Of a stretch of DNA of 8,687 bases, positions 1 through 6,629 are shown piece by piece. The notes under the pieces were generated by a model. It saw only the letters and a program-made list of their open reading frames with translations, ran no database searches and had not been told where the DNA came from. This stretch comes from Desulfovibrio sp. (GTDB lineage: Bacteria; Desulfobacterota; Desulfovibrionia; Desulfovibrionales; Desulfovibrionaceae): positions 1 through 8,687 of the forward strand of contig JAAUYW010000111.1 in NCBI GenBank assembly GCA_014804915.1. Reading direction: 5' to 3'. A program made the translations under genes and the position numbers. Numbering within the stretch: the stretch's first letter is position 1; every line of letters begins with the position of its first letter.

Positions 1-1349
1 AGCAGCTTGCAGAGCGAGATGATCATGCTTTCGGCGCCGCCATAATGCAGCCGCGGAAAGAAGAAGCCTATATGCCTGATTTCCCTCGCTGGCAGAGTGT
101 TGGCAAGAGGCTGAATCAGCGCCGCGATTCGCTCCTGCTGCTTGTCATGGCGCTCCAGCAACGCTTCCAGAATGGCTGGAAAGCCAAGCTTTTCAGTAAG
201 CTCCCTGAAGCAGTCCGCCACATCCGCATCACTGCCTGCGGGCAGAAGCCGCTCCAGCAAATCTGCGCACAGGTTGCGATAAAGATTATTAATGCCGATA
301 TTCAGGGAGTATTTATCGGCATATCTGCGAACCGCGCAGATCGTATTGCAGATGGCAGGCGCGTATTTAAGCACCTTGGGCTTGTCGTAAGTTGCGGATA
401 CACCTGGACCGAAGTTGTAAAAAAGTAGCCTCGCCTCTATTTTGAGCAGACTGCGGGCATGTCTGGCAATGGCTAGCAGCCCATAGAGGTCATCCGGCCC
501 GGTTGCATACTCGGCAGGCAGTTCGGCAAAGGCGGCCGCGGCTATTTCGCGCAGATAGATGAAAGACCAGACATGCCAGCTGATTTTGCCATCCCTGAAG
601 ATGGTTGTTATGATCTGGTCGTTGAAATATTCCCCTGTTTCGCCCCGGTTGCAAAAATCATTTGCGTCTTCGATGGCTGCCCTGGGCGCATTGAGCGAAT
701 TTATTATCTCAGCGCCAAACTTGACCATGTCATAGCCCTGGCTGATAACCTGCACTGCTGTTTCGCAGGCATTTGGCGCCAGATAATCATCTGAATCCAG
801 AAACATCAGGTAGCGCCCGGTGGCCGCCGCGACGCCTGCCTTGCGCGTTATCAGGGTAGCGCTGTTGCGCTCGTTGACCAGCACCTTCACGCGTTTGTCC
901 TGCGCGGCGTAACCCCTGATAATGGCCAGGGAATTGTCCGTTGAGCAGTCGTCAACTGCGATCAGCTCGATATTCGGGAGCGTCTGGCCAAGAACGCTGC
1001 CTATGCATTTATCCAGAAGATGGGCATTGTTGAAATTGATAAGCACGATGGAAACAAGCGGTGTGTCCGGCATCTCCGGTTGCCTGAGCGGATGCCAGCT
1101 GGCGAGTTTTCTGCCCTCGTATATGCCATGCCTGAGAAAATGCAGGCAGGGATCCATGCCCGCGCTTTTGACGTCCGGATTTTGGGCCAGATAGGCGTCC
1201 CAGTTGATGCGTGGGCATTTTCGCAAGGCATGGGCGCTGGCAATGTAGGGCTTCTCCTGCCACCAGGCCTTCGGGGAGAGCGGCAGAATTTCCTGAAGGC
1301 TTACATCTTCGGGAAGCGTGGCTTTTACAAGATCAAAAAAATTCGCCAT
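1..1349 (-). CDS. Large glycosyltransferase, GT2 domain followed by start of GT4 domain (3' end beyond window)
   Basis: Read by hand from the minus strand: ATG at 1349-1347, then 449 open codons to the left edge. Residues 48-82 match a short motif often found in front of bacterial glycosyltransferases (YLAQNPDV, then AG..P..HFLRHG, then YEGR). A family 2 transferase starts near residue 97 (PLVSIVLINFNN), with VDDCSTDNS at 132-140, the metal/nucleotide-sugar DxD in LDSDDY (184-189) and a GPDD acceptor-side motif near 284-287. At 427-440, IGFFFPRLHYGGAE is the typical opening of a GT4 (GT-B fold) domain, so the protein is a two-enzyme fusion whose second half is off the window. It should act in the cytoplasm, transferring sugars from nucleotide donors to a growing glycan. 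The donor sugars cannot be told. The SD is weak (CAGG about 8 nt upstream). No better in-frame start is visible. By hand count it uses nine ATA and nine AGG codons. GT2 assignment is firm; the GT4 half is inferred from its first residues. Confidence 0.9.
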   Translation of the reverse strand, partial: MANFFDLVKATLPEDVSLQEILPLSPKAWWQEKPYIASAHALRKCPRINWDAYLAQNPDVKSAGMDPCLHFLRHGIYEGRKLASWHPLRQPEMPDTPLVSIVLINFNNAHLLDKCIGSVLGQTLPNIELIAVDDCSTDNSLAIIRGYAAQDKRVKVLVNERNSATLITRKAGVAAATGRYLMFLDSDDYLAPNACETAVQVISQGYDMVKFGAEIINSLNAPRAAIEDANDFCNRGETGEYFNDQIITTIFRDGKISWHVWSFIYLREIAAAAFAELPAEYATGPDDLYGLLAIARHARSLLKIEARLLFYNFGPGVSATYDKPKVLKYAPAICNTICAVRRYADKYSLNIGINNLYRNLCADLLERLLPAGSDADVADCFRELTEKLGFPAILEALLERHDKQQERIAALIQPLANTLPAREIRHIGFFFPRLHYGGAESMIISLCKL

Positions 1350-1416
1350 AGTGGCCTGAACAGGAAGAATTTGGCAAAAGGGAGAAAATGCCCGCAGTAT
1401 TGGCTGGTGTATCACC

Positions 1417-1435
1417 CCCCTATGTATATATGGGG
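1417..1435. other. Short CCCC-N11-GGGG inverted repeat over the minus-strand -10 box
   Basis: CCCC (1417-1420) and GGGG (1432-1435) flank an AT-rich 11-bp centre that contains the TATATA -10 candidate. A symmetrical site over a -10 could bind a repressor, but the arms are only 4 bp and the centre is just an alternating AT tract, so chance is a real alternative. Confidence 0.2.
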
Positions 1436-1454
1436 TATAACAGCGCCATGTCAA
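1425..1454 (-). promoter_or_regulatory. Candidate sigma70-type promoter for the GT2-GT4 gene
   Basis: On the minus strand a perfect -35 TTGACA (plus 1449-1454) is followed after 18 bp by TATATA (plus 1425-1430; 4 of 6 matches to TATAAT). A start site near 1418 would give a leader of about 70 nt before the ATG at 1349. It is divergent from the promoter candidate at 1471-1499. This is a consensus match by eye only. Confidence 0.5.
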
Positions 1455-1470
1455 ACAAATTCGCAGCAGC

Positions 1471-1499
1471 TTGAATCAGGCAACTTAAGTGCTTAATAT
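1471..1499 (+). promoter_or_regulatory. Candidate sigma70-type promoter for the Arg-rich secreted protein gene
   Basis: TTGAAT (1471-1476, 4 of 6 to TTGACA) is separated by exactly 17 bp from TAATAT (1494-1499, 4 of 6 to TATAAT). A start near 1506 would give a leader of about 25 nt with the ribosome-binding site inside it. It is the only reasonable promoter immediately before this isolated gene. Confidence 0.45.
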
Positions 1500-1520
1500 T
1501 CCCTGACACAATTTCAATCT

Positions 1521-1525
1521 GGAGG
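1521..1525 (+). promoter_or_regulatory. Strong Shine-Dalgarno of the Arg-rich secreted protein gene
   Basis: GGAGG lies 5 nt before the ATG at 1531. It is the best ribosome-binding site in the window, supports the start codon and argues that this short reading frame is a translated gene. Confidence 0.8.
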
Positions 1526-1530
1526 TAGAC

Positions 1531-1947
1531 ATGCAAAAATTCAGGAAAATAAGCCAGATAGGTATTCTTGCAGCTTTGGCGCTGTTCATTGCCAGCCCTT
1601 CTGCCCAGGCTGCGGATATCTCTGATCCGGGCGCCGCGCTCCTGGCGGATGGCAGGGATCGGCGCAACTGGGAGAAAGAAAGGCAAAAGGAATGGAAAGA
1701 GGACATGAAAGAGCGGCGCAGGGAGATGCGGGAGAATGATCGCGAGCGCCGCAGGGACTGGCGTGAAGATCGCCGGGACAGGCGCGAGGACAGGCGCGAT
1801 CAGCGTCATGATGACCGCCGCGGACGCCATGATTATCGTCCTGACGGCCAGGATCATCGGCCAGATTTCCGTCCGGAGCGCCCAGAAGGCCACAGGCCGG
1901 ACATGGGGCGTCCGGGCCATCCTGGCCAGCCGCCCAGGGAGCGCTAA
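1531..1947 (+). CDS. Small secreted Arg/Asp/Glu-rich protein of unknown function
   Basis: This is a 138-residue protein that I do not recognise. Residues 1-27 form a classic Sec signal peptide: basic start (MQKFRK), hydrophobic stretch IGILAALALFIA, and a signal peptidase I site after SAQA (27). The mature part is about 110 residues with no cysteine. Residues 42-97 are almost entirely Arg, Glu, Asp and Lys with spaced Trp (47, 55, 77), which suggests a long charged helix. Residues 99-138 change to a His/Pro/Gly-rich tail with repeated RPD/HRP units. It should be periplasmic or outside the cell. Possible roles are binding a polyanionic glycan or metal, or a stress-type periplasmic protein; composition alone cannot decide. 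The start is set by GGAGG at 1521. The gene stands alone, convergent with the wzt operon and divergent from the GT2-GT4 gene. A real gene is likely because of the signal peptide, RBS, promoter and terminator together. Confidence 0.8.
   Translation: MQKFRKISQIGILAALALFIASPSAQAADISDPGAALLADGRDRRNWEKERQKEWKEDMKERRREMRENDRERRRDWREDRRDRREDRRDQRHDDRRGRHDYRPDGQDHRPDFRPERPEGHRPDMGRPGHPGQPPRER
1777..1800 (+). repeat. Tandem 12-bp repeat in the charged region
   Basis: Two adjacent 12-bp units, gacaggcgcgag and gacaggcgcgat, differ only at the last base. They encode part of the RRD/RRED run of the Arg-rich protein. The preceding 12 bp (1765-1776) look like a more diverged copy, so the charged stretch probably grew by in-frame duplication. 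Confidence 0.75.
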
Positions 1948-2055
1948 TTGACCGCCCTGGCGGAAACGGGGGGCATATAGCCGCCGGGCCGGCTTGCGCA
2001 GTGGGCGCTTTCCGGTTTATAAAGCCAACAATTACGCGGATGTAAATTCGAACAG

Positions 2056-2088
2056 AAATCAGGAGTCGCCGCCGGCTCCTGATTTTTT
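2056..2088 (+). terminator. Rho-independent terminator between convergent genes
   Basis: A perfect 10-bp stem, AAATCAGGAG (2056-2065) with CTCCTGATTT (2076-2085), closes a 10-nt GC-rich loop and runs into six T (2083-2088) on the plus strand. In this direction it ends the transcript of the Arg-rich protein gene, about 110 nt after its stop. The wzt stop codon (2059-2061) lies in the left arm. Read on the minus strand, the hairpin is followed by only a poor T-tract (ATTTCTGTT), so it may work both ways but best for the plus strand. Confidence 0.85.
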
Positions 2089-3405
2089 CATATTGACGGC
2101 AAGCATGGGCGCGCCGACAAGGCCGCTGGCAACGCTTGTGGAATGAACCTTGAAAGCCATTGCCTCATGCAGCCAGTGATGCTGGATGTGCTTTTTGGGC
2201 GTGCCTTCGCCAATCGCGGCTGTCACGTGATAGTCGCCTGTAGCAAGCAGCGGCATCTGAAAGCAGAAATCCGCAAGCAGGGTATCGCCCGGGCGGCAGC
2301 GCAGGGGCCTGTTCTGAAAGGCGAGCCAGGTATTGTCGCCAAAGAGCTGCTGGCCATAGGAATTGAGCACTATAAAGCCGATGATGGGCTGCTCCACTGG
2401 CGCGTGGATTTGCGCGCGGATATGCAGCCAGACGGTTTCTCCGCCTACAAGCCAGGCGTATCTTTCGCCATCCGCGTTTGCCAGCCAGACATCGGTTATT
2501 TCGGCATTGCCCGAGCCAAAGCCGGCTTTTTCCGGGCGGAACTGGAAAATCTCGATATCATTGCGCAAGGTTGAGGAATTGAAGAGATCAGCGCGCATGT
2601 CCCGCAAGGGCCGGGCTTGAACCGGAGATTTGGGCTTGCGTTCAAATTCCGGCTCCATGCGCTCCTGCTGGCCGCGATACAGGTCTTCCAGATAGATTCG
2701 CGCCACCTCCCGGGGACTGCCGGCAAGCCTTATGCTTCCATTTTCAAGCAGCACGGCGCGGTTGCAGAGGCTGCAGACTGCGGCAGTGTCATGGCTGACA
2801 AAGATCACCGTATGGCTGGTCATGAAATCCCGCAAAAAGCGCATGCATTTCTGCGTGAAAAAGGCATCGCCAACTGCGAGAGCCTCATCAATGATCAGGA
2901 TGTCTGCCTTGACATTGGCCATTACCGCAAAAGCCAGGCGCAGGGCCATGCCGCTGGAGTAGGTTTTCACAGGCCTGTCAATGAAATCGCCGATGTCTGC
3001 GAATTCGGCGATTTTTGGGTAGCAGGCAGTGATCTCCTTCTGGTCAAGGCCGAGAATCGAGGCGTTGAGCAAAACATTTTCGCGGCCTGAAAATTCCGGA
3101 TTAAAGCCGCTGCCAAGCTCCAGCAGGGCTGCGACGCGGCCATTGACCGTGATTTTGCCGGCAGAGGGCGCAAGCGTGCCGGCGATCATCTGCAGCAGGG
3201 TGGATTTGCCGGCGCCATTGCGGCCAATTATGCCCAGGCATTCGCCGCGGCCTATCTCAAGGCTGATGTCCCGGCAGGCCCAGCAGGGCTGGAAAAACTG
3301 GCGCCTGCCAGGACAGAGCATTTGCCAGAGCCGGTCAACGGGCCTTTTGTAGAGTTCGTAATACTTGCCCACGCTCTCCAGTTTTACAGCCAGCTCAGAG
3401 GACAT
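2059..3405 (-). CDS. wzt: ABC transporter ATP-binding protein of polysaccharide export, Wzt type with C-terminal glycan-recognition domain
   Basis: This 448-residue cytoplasmic ATPase should power the permease encoded just upstream. The nucleotide-binding domain has Walker A GRNGAGKST (61-69), the ABC signature YSSGM (149-153), Walker B ILIIDE (169-174) and the H-loop SHD (204-206). The segment LLELGSGFNPEFSGREN (94-110) is typical of the polysaccharide/teichoic acid export subfamily. A linker (about 215-290) leads to a beta-rich C-terminal domain (about 295-438, AEITDVWLANADGE onward) of the Wzt C-terminal type. In studied Wzt proteins this domain binds the modified end of the O-polysaccharide before export. 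The total length also fits Wzt rather than the short KpsT type. I chose the ATG at 3405 over the TTG two codons earlier because AGGAAAGG sits 8 nt before the ATG. The start overlaps the permease end by 11 nt. It is the last gene of the operon. Confidence 0.92.
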   Translation of the reverse strand: MSSELAVKLESVGKYYELYKRPVDRLWQMLCPGRRQFFQPCWACRDISLEIGRGECLGIIGRNGAGKSTLLQMIAGTLAPSAGKITVNGRVAALLELGSGFNPEFSGRENVLLNASILGLDQKEITACYPKIAEFADIGDFIDRPVKTYSSGMALRLAFAVMANVKADILIIDEALAVGDAFFTQKCMRFLRDFMTSHTVIFVSHDTAAVCSLCNRAVLLENGSIRLAGSPREVARIYLEDLYRGQQERMEPEFERKPKSPVQARPLRDMRADLFNSSTLRNDIEIFQFRPEKAGFGSGNAEITDVWLANADGERYAWLVGGETVWLHIRAQIHAPVEQPIIGFIVLNSYGQQLFGDNTWLAFQNRPLRCRPGDTLLADFCFQMPLLATGDYHVTAAIGEGTPKKHIQHHWLHEAMAFKVHSTSVASGLVGAPMLAVNMKKSGAGGDS

Positions 3406-4231
3406 CGGCAAAGCCTTTCCTGACTTTCACGAACCAGACAAAGCCGGCCTGGCAGATGCCGAAACAGGTTAGCCAGGCAAGGGCCAGATCGCCCGGGGGT
3501 GGAATCTGGCCGAATAGAAGCAGGCTTCTGGCCTGCTGGCAAAGCCAGGCCAGCGGATTGATTAAAAGGATAAAATGCAGGCTTTGGGGAACCAGCGCTT
3601 CCGGATAGAAGATTGGCGTCATGAAAAACAGCGCCTGCAGTCCCATACCTGTCAAATGGGGAATATCGCGCAAATAGACTGTAGTTGCGGCAACAAACCA
3701 GCCGAGGCCTGCAGAGAGGGCGAGCAGGGGAAGCAGGGCAAGGGGAAAGGCGAAAAGGGCCGGATGCAGTGGCAGCCCGGCCAGGATGGCGGCGCCGAGT
3801 ACAAGGGCGAACCAGAGCTGGCCGGTGAGCGCAGCGGCCAGAAGCTGGCAAAGAGGCAGAATTTCCAGGGGAAAAATTACTTTCTTGACCAGATTGGCAT
3901 TGTCGACAATGCAGCGGCAGCTGGTTTGGACAGTTTCGGAAAAGATATTGAAAACAGCCATGCCGCAGAAGAGGATGACCGCGTAGCTGCCTGTCGTTTC
4001 CAGTTGCGGATCCAGCATTTGCCAGCGGGCCCTGAAAACAATGCCAAAAACGAAGGTGTAGATGGCAAGCATCAGGAGGGGCGTTGCGAGCGTCCACAAG
4101 GGGCCGAGCAGGGAGCCTGCGTAGCGCAGCGCGAGCAGCCGCCTGGTCCAGTGAAAGATGACAGTGCGGTTTTTCCAGATGCAGCGGGGAATGAGGAACG
4201 GGTTGACCAGGGCGGCCAGGGCGTAGCTCAT
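3395..4231 (-). CDS. wzm: ABC-2 type permease of polysaccharide export (Wzm type)
   Basis: This 278-residue inner-membrane protein should form the channel through which the finished, lipid-linked glycan crosses the inner membrane, driven by the ATPase next to it. Family marks are the cytoplasmic entry helix and RYAGSLLGPLW (36-46), NLVKKVIFPLEILPL (113-127), YLRDIPHL (186-193), FFMTPIFYP (202-210) and the basic C-terminal end KVRKGFADVL. About six hydrophobic segments are visible (near 48-66, 82-98, 126-150, 158-182, 195-212 and 248-267). The reading frame is open upstream to 4387, but the first 52 codons overlap the preceding gene and give a Gly/Arg-rich, non-membrane sequence. The ATG at 4231 forms ATGA with the stop of the preceding glycosyltransferase and matches the usual length of the family. 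There is no clear SD, so coupled re-initiation is likely. Confidence 0.92.
   Translation of the reverse strand: MSYALAALVNPFLIPRCIWKNRTVIFHWTRRLLALRYAGSLLGPLWTLATPLLMLAIYTFVFGIVFRARWQMLDPQLETTGSYAVILFCGMAVFNIFSETVQTSCRCIVDNANLVKKVIFPLEILPLCQLLAAALTGQLWFALVLGAAILAGLPLHPALFAFPLALLPLLALSAGLGWFVAATTVYLRDIPHLTGMGLQALFFMTPIFYPEALVPQSLHFILLINPLAWLCQQARSLLLFGQIPPPGDLALAWLTCFGICQAGFVWFVKVRKGFADVL
3414..3421 (-). promoter_or_regulatory. Shine-Dalgarno that decides the wzt start
   Basis: AGGAAAGG on the minus strand, inside the permease coding end, is 8 nt before ATG 3405 but only 2 nt before the TTG at 3411. The spacing favours ATG. Confidence 0.65.
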
Positions 4232-6618
4232 GTCCGGGCCAGTCTGCGCTTGTGCAGCTCGCGCAGGGCGTCGAGCGCGGACTGGGCGCTGATTTCCCCT
4301 GCCACAATTCCCGCAGGGTAATCCTTTACGCGCTCGGCCTGCGCCCCAAGCGGAAAGACAACCAGGGGAGCTTCCATTTGCATGCATTCCTGAACTACAT
4401 AGCAGAATGTTTCCGGCCAGATGGAGGGCACGAGGACGCAGGTGACCCGCTGCGCCGCGAGGAGAGCGGGAAGTTCGGCGCGCTGGTAGGCGCCCGTGAT
4501 TTCAAGATTGGGCGGAGGGTTGCCATTATTCTCAAGCTCGCCAATCACCACAATGGATTCATCCGGATTGAGCAGTGCCGCAAGCTCCCTGACAATCAGG
4601 GAGCCCTTGTGGGGGGCGATATGGCCGATCACGCCAATGCGCAGGGGCGCGTCGCCCGGGGGGAGGCGGGCAGGCGCAAGCGGGGCAAGGGGATCATGCT
4701 GCGTGACTGTAATTGATTTTTCAGGCAGTTTCAGGGTTCTGGCGATAATGGCGGCTGCCGAATGGGAGAAAGTGCGGATTTCATCGGCCTGGGCCAGCAG
4801 AGTTTTCCAGGCAGAGCGCCAGGCGGCGAGATCGAAACTGGCTGGCACATTGAAGGGAGAGGCGGCAAGGCAGCTGCGGCAGCGGGCGGCGTCCTCCGGC
4901 GCGGCGCAGTAGCCGCCGCCGCTTTCCAGGAGATAATAGGAAGGGCAGAGACAATAGAAGTCATGAAGCGCCACTTCCAGAAAAGCGCGGCTGCCTTTTT
5001 TGAGCTGCTGGATATTTGCGATTAGTTTTGGCAGCGCGCTGTAATGGTCGCCATTGTCATCCTTGCAGGACCACAGGACCAGTTCATTGACAAGGATATG
5101 GCCAAACCGCAGCTGGCTTGCGGCAGCGATTTCAGCCAGATCCCCGGCTTCCACCTGTACATTGCCGCCATCCGGCAAGCGAAACTGGCATTTCAGGGAA
5201 TGGCCAAAGAAATCCCAGAGCAGGAGCAGGACAGGGGAGCCGGCAGCGAGAAAATCCGCCATTCGCTTTTCGCGATATTCGTTAGCTCCGCCTCCGTACA
5301 TGTGATCGAGAATCAGGACGGCCTTTTTGCCTGCAAAGGCGCTGGTGAATACTGCCGCCCACTGGCTGGCCGGATTGAGAATCTGGGCCAGGCTAATGCC
5401 GGGTCTGGTCATTTTGTGCTTGAATTCGCGTATCTTGGCGATGACGCCGGCAACGCCGTCCTGGCGCCAGATATCGCCCACCTTGCCTGCCAGCATGGGC
5501 ACGGCCTTTATGCCGCCGTGTTTGCCAAGATAGGCCGCTGTGAGCGTCGCAAGCCTGAAAGGCTTTCTGGCCCAGACCAGGAGGCGGTTGCTTTCCTGGC
5601 GCTCGTGTGCTCGCCAGTAGGCGGCAAAACCTGCGGCTCCGGCGGCATCCGTAAGCCAGGGATCGGGAAATCTGGCCTGGATTGCGGGATTTTCGCGGTA
5701 ATACTTTCTGGCCCTGGCAGGGATGGGGCTGCCATTGCTGAAAGACTCCCCGCTCCAGGGGGGCAGCTTGCCGCTGGCGTGTTGCGCCAGCTTTTGGGCG
5801 TAGATTTGCCAGAGGGCATCAACTGCCGGCATTTGCGAGCCATAAATGGAAGTCATGATTCGGCCCATGCCGGAATCGTAGCCGGTAAAATGGTAGAAGC
5901 GCAATGGCTGGCCATTGGCCAGAAAGCGCCCGTCAGCAGAGCGGGTAATGGTTCTGTCCGTGAGATTCCAGGAAGCGGCGTTACAGCCCGGGTCGCGGAC
6001 AACCTCCAGGGAGGAAAAATAGGCGGGAGCCAGGTCGCACCATTTCTGGTCTGTGAACAGGCCTCGCTCCTTGTCGTCATGGCACCAGCCGGCCAGGCGA
6101 TCGCGCCAGAAGCGGCTGAAAGCGACGCCCTGGGGCCGATTTGCGCAGCCCACAAAGCCGAGATTGAAAACGCCGTGGCGCAGGGAGGAGATTTCGTTGT
6201 CAATTATGGCCTGATAGCCGGTTTGCGGGCTGAGCTGATGGGGAGTGAGCAGGATATCAGCCTTGTCGAGCATGGCTTCAAGGGGCTCAAGGGAGGCAAG
6301 CACCATGATATCCGGATCCAGATAAATCACTTTCTCCCGGGCTTCCCGCTCCAGAAAGTAATTCAGGGCATAACCCTTGACAGCTGTGCATAATTCCACA
6401 ACCGAGTGGCCGAAACTCCAGCCTGGATAGTTGGGGATGCCGAGTTGGGAGAATTGCAGCAGCCTGTCAAAAGGCCAAGCTGCAAGCTCGAAGCCCTCCG
6501 GCGGCTCTTCGCCAAGCAGGAGGCAGAACTGCCAGTCCGGATTATGGGTTTTCAGGGATTGGGCCAGAACGCGCGCTTTGGGCAGGTAATTATTAACGCA
6601 GGAAGTGAAAACAAGCAT
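4228..6618 (-). CDS. Two-module glycosyltransferase: GT8-like N-terminal domain plus GT4 C-terminal domain
   Basis: This is a 796-residue cytoplasmic enzyme. The N-terminal third (1-280) looks like a GT-A nucleotide-sugar transferase of the GT8-like kind: it opens with LVFTSCVNNYLPKARVLAQSL, has DPD (101-103) in IYLDPDIMV as the metal-binding DxD, then FNLGF (151-155) and TDQKWCDLAP (189-198). A linker (about 300-430) joins a GT-B domain: YGGGANEYR (441-449) as the GT4 N-lobe glycine motif, IGVIGHIAPHKG (661-672) opening the C-lobe, and PSIWPETFCYVVQE, with Glu736 and Glu744 forming the E-x7-E of GT4. A cysteine group lies between the lobes (556, 558, 571, 580, 583). It probably adds two sugars of the exported glycan. 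Donors are unknown. The ATG at 6618 follows the methyltransferase stop by 11 nt, and an in-frame TAA lies just upstream, fixing the 5' limit. The only SD candidate (GGAG, 6634-6637) is distant. The stop overlaps the wzm start as ATGA. Confidence 0.9.
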   Translation of the reverse strand: MLVFTSCVNNYLPKARVLAQSLKTHNPDWQFCLLLGEEPPEGFELAAWPFDRLLQFSQLGIPNYPGWSFGHSVVELCTAVKGYALNYFLEREAREKVIYLDPDIMVLASLEPLEAMLDKADILLTPHQLSPQTGYQAIIDNEISSLRHGVFNLGFVGCANRPQGVAFSRFWRDRLAGWCHDDKERGLFTDQKWCDLAPAYFSSLEVVRDPGCNAASWNLTDRTITRSADGRFLANGQPLRFYHFTGYDSGMGRIMTSIYGSQMPAVDALWQIYAQKLAQHASGKLPPWSGESFSNGSPIPARARKYYRENPAIQARFPDPWLTDAAGAAGFAAYWRAHERQESNRLLVWARKPFRLATLTAAYLGKHGGIKAVPMLAGKVGDIWRQDGVAGVIAKIREFKHKMTRPGISLAQILNPASQWAAVFTSAFAGKKAVLILDHMYGGGANEYREKRMADFLAAGSPVLLLLWDFFGHSLKCQFRLPDGGNVQVEAGDLAEIAAASQLRFGHILVNELVLWSCKDDNGDHYSALPKLIANIQQLKKGSRAFLEVALHDFYCLCPSYYLLESGGGYCAAPEDAARCRSCLAASPFNVPASFDLAAWRSAWKTLLAQADEIRTFSHSAAAIIARTLKLPEKSITVTQHDPLAPLAPARLPPGDAPLRIGVIGHIAPHKGSLIVRELAALLNPDESIVVIGELENNGNPPPNLEITGAYQRAELPALLAAQRVTCVLVPSIWPETFCYVVQECMQMEAPLVVFPLGAQAERVKDYPAGIVAGEISAQSALDALRELHKRRLART
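4584..4604. repeat. Perfect 9-bp inverted repeat inside the GT4 domain
   Basis: GCTCCCTGA (4584-4592), loop CAA, TCAGGGAGC (4596-4604). It codes for the segment GSLIVRE (672-678) in the GT4 C-lobe. No T-tract follows on either strand, so it is not an intrinsic terminator. An mRNA hairpin in the operon transcript is possible; codon-level chance is as likely. Confidence 0.5.
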
Positions 6619-6629
6619 GGGGAATTAAT

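Noticed and set aside
1020..1496. Plus-strand frame reaching into the divergent promoter region
   Set aside because: It lies antisense to the GT2 domain, shows no motif, and would cover both promoter candidates.
1420..1920. Minus-strand frame opposite the Arg-rich secreted gene
   Set aside because: It gives an Ala/Pro/Leu-rich sequence that mirrors the Arg/Asp codons of the other strand. The plus frame has the signal peptide, RBS, promoter and terminator, so this is the shadow.
2617..3090. Plus-strand frame opposite the ABC ATPase domain
   Set aside because: It is antisense to the Walker B, H-loop and signature motifs of wzt, and nothing supports it independently.
3406..3411. TTG at 3411 as the wzt start
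   Set aside because: The SD would be only 2 nt away. The ATG two codons later has an 8-nt spacing.
3384..4307. Minus-strand frame overlapping the permease in another phase
   Set aside because: It is rich in Pro, Arg and Ser without membrane segments, while the alternative phase has all Wzm motifs.
4232..4387. N-terminal extension of the permease to the upstream ATG at 4387
   Set aside because: The 52 extra residues are Gly/Arg/Ala-rich, overlap the GT4 coding region, and are absent from the family. The ATGA junction at 4228-4231 is the natural start.
4252..4716. Plus-strand frame opposite the end of the GT4 domain
   Set aside because: It is antisense to the E-x7-E region, with no motif, RBS or promoter.
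5044..6393. Long plus-strand open frame (449 codons) opposite the GT8-GT4 gene
   Set aside because: It is fully antisense to a gene with clear catalytic motifs. The translation has no recognisable domain and no good RBS. GC-rich codon use on the real strand commonly keeps the opposite frame open.
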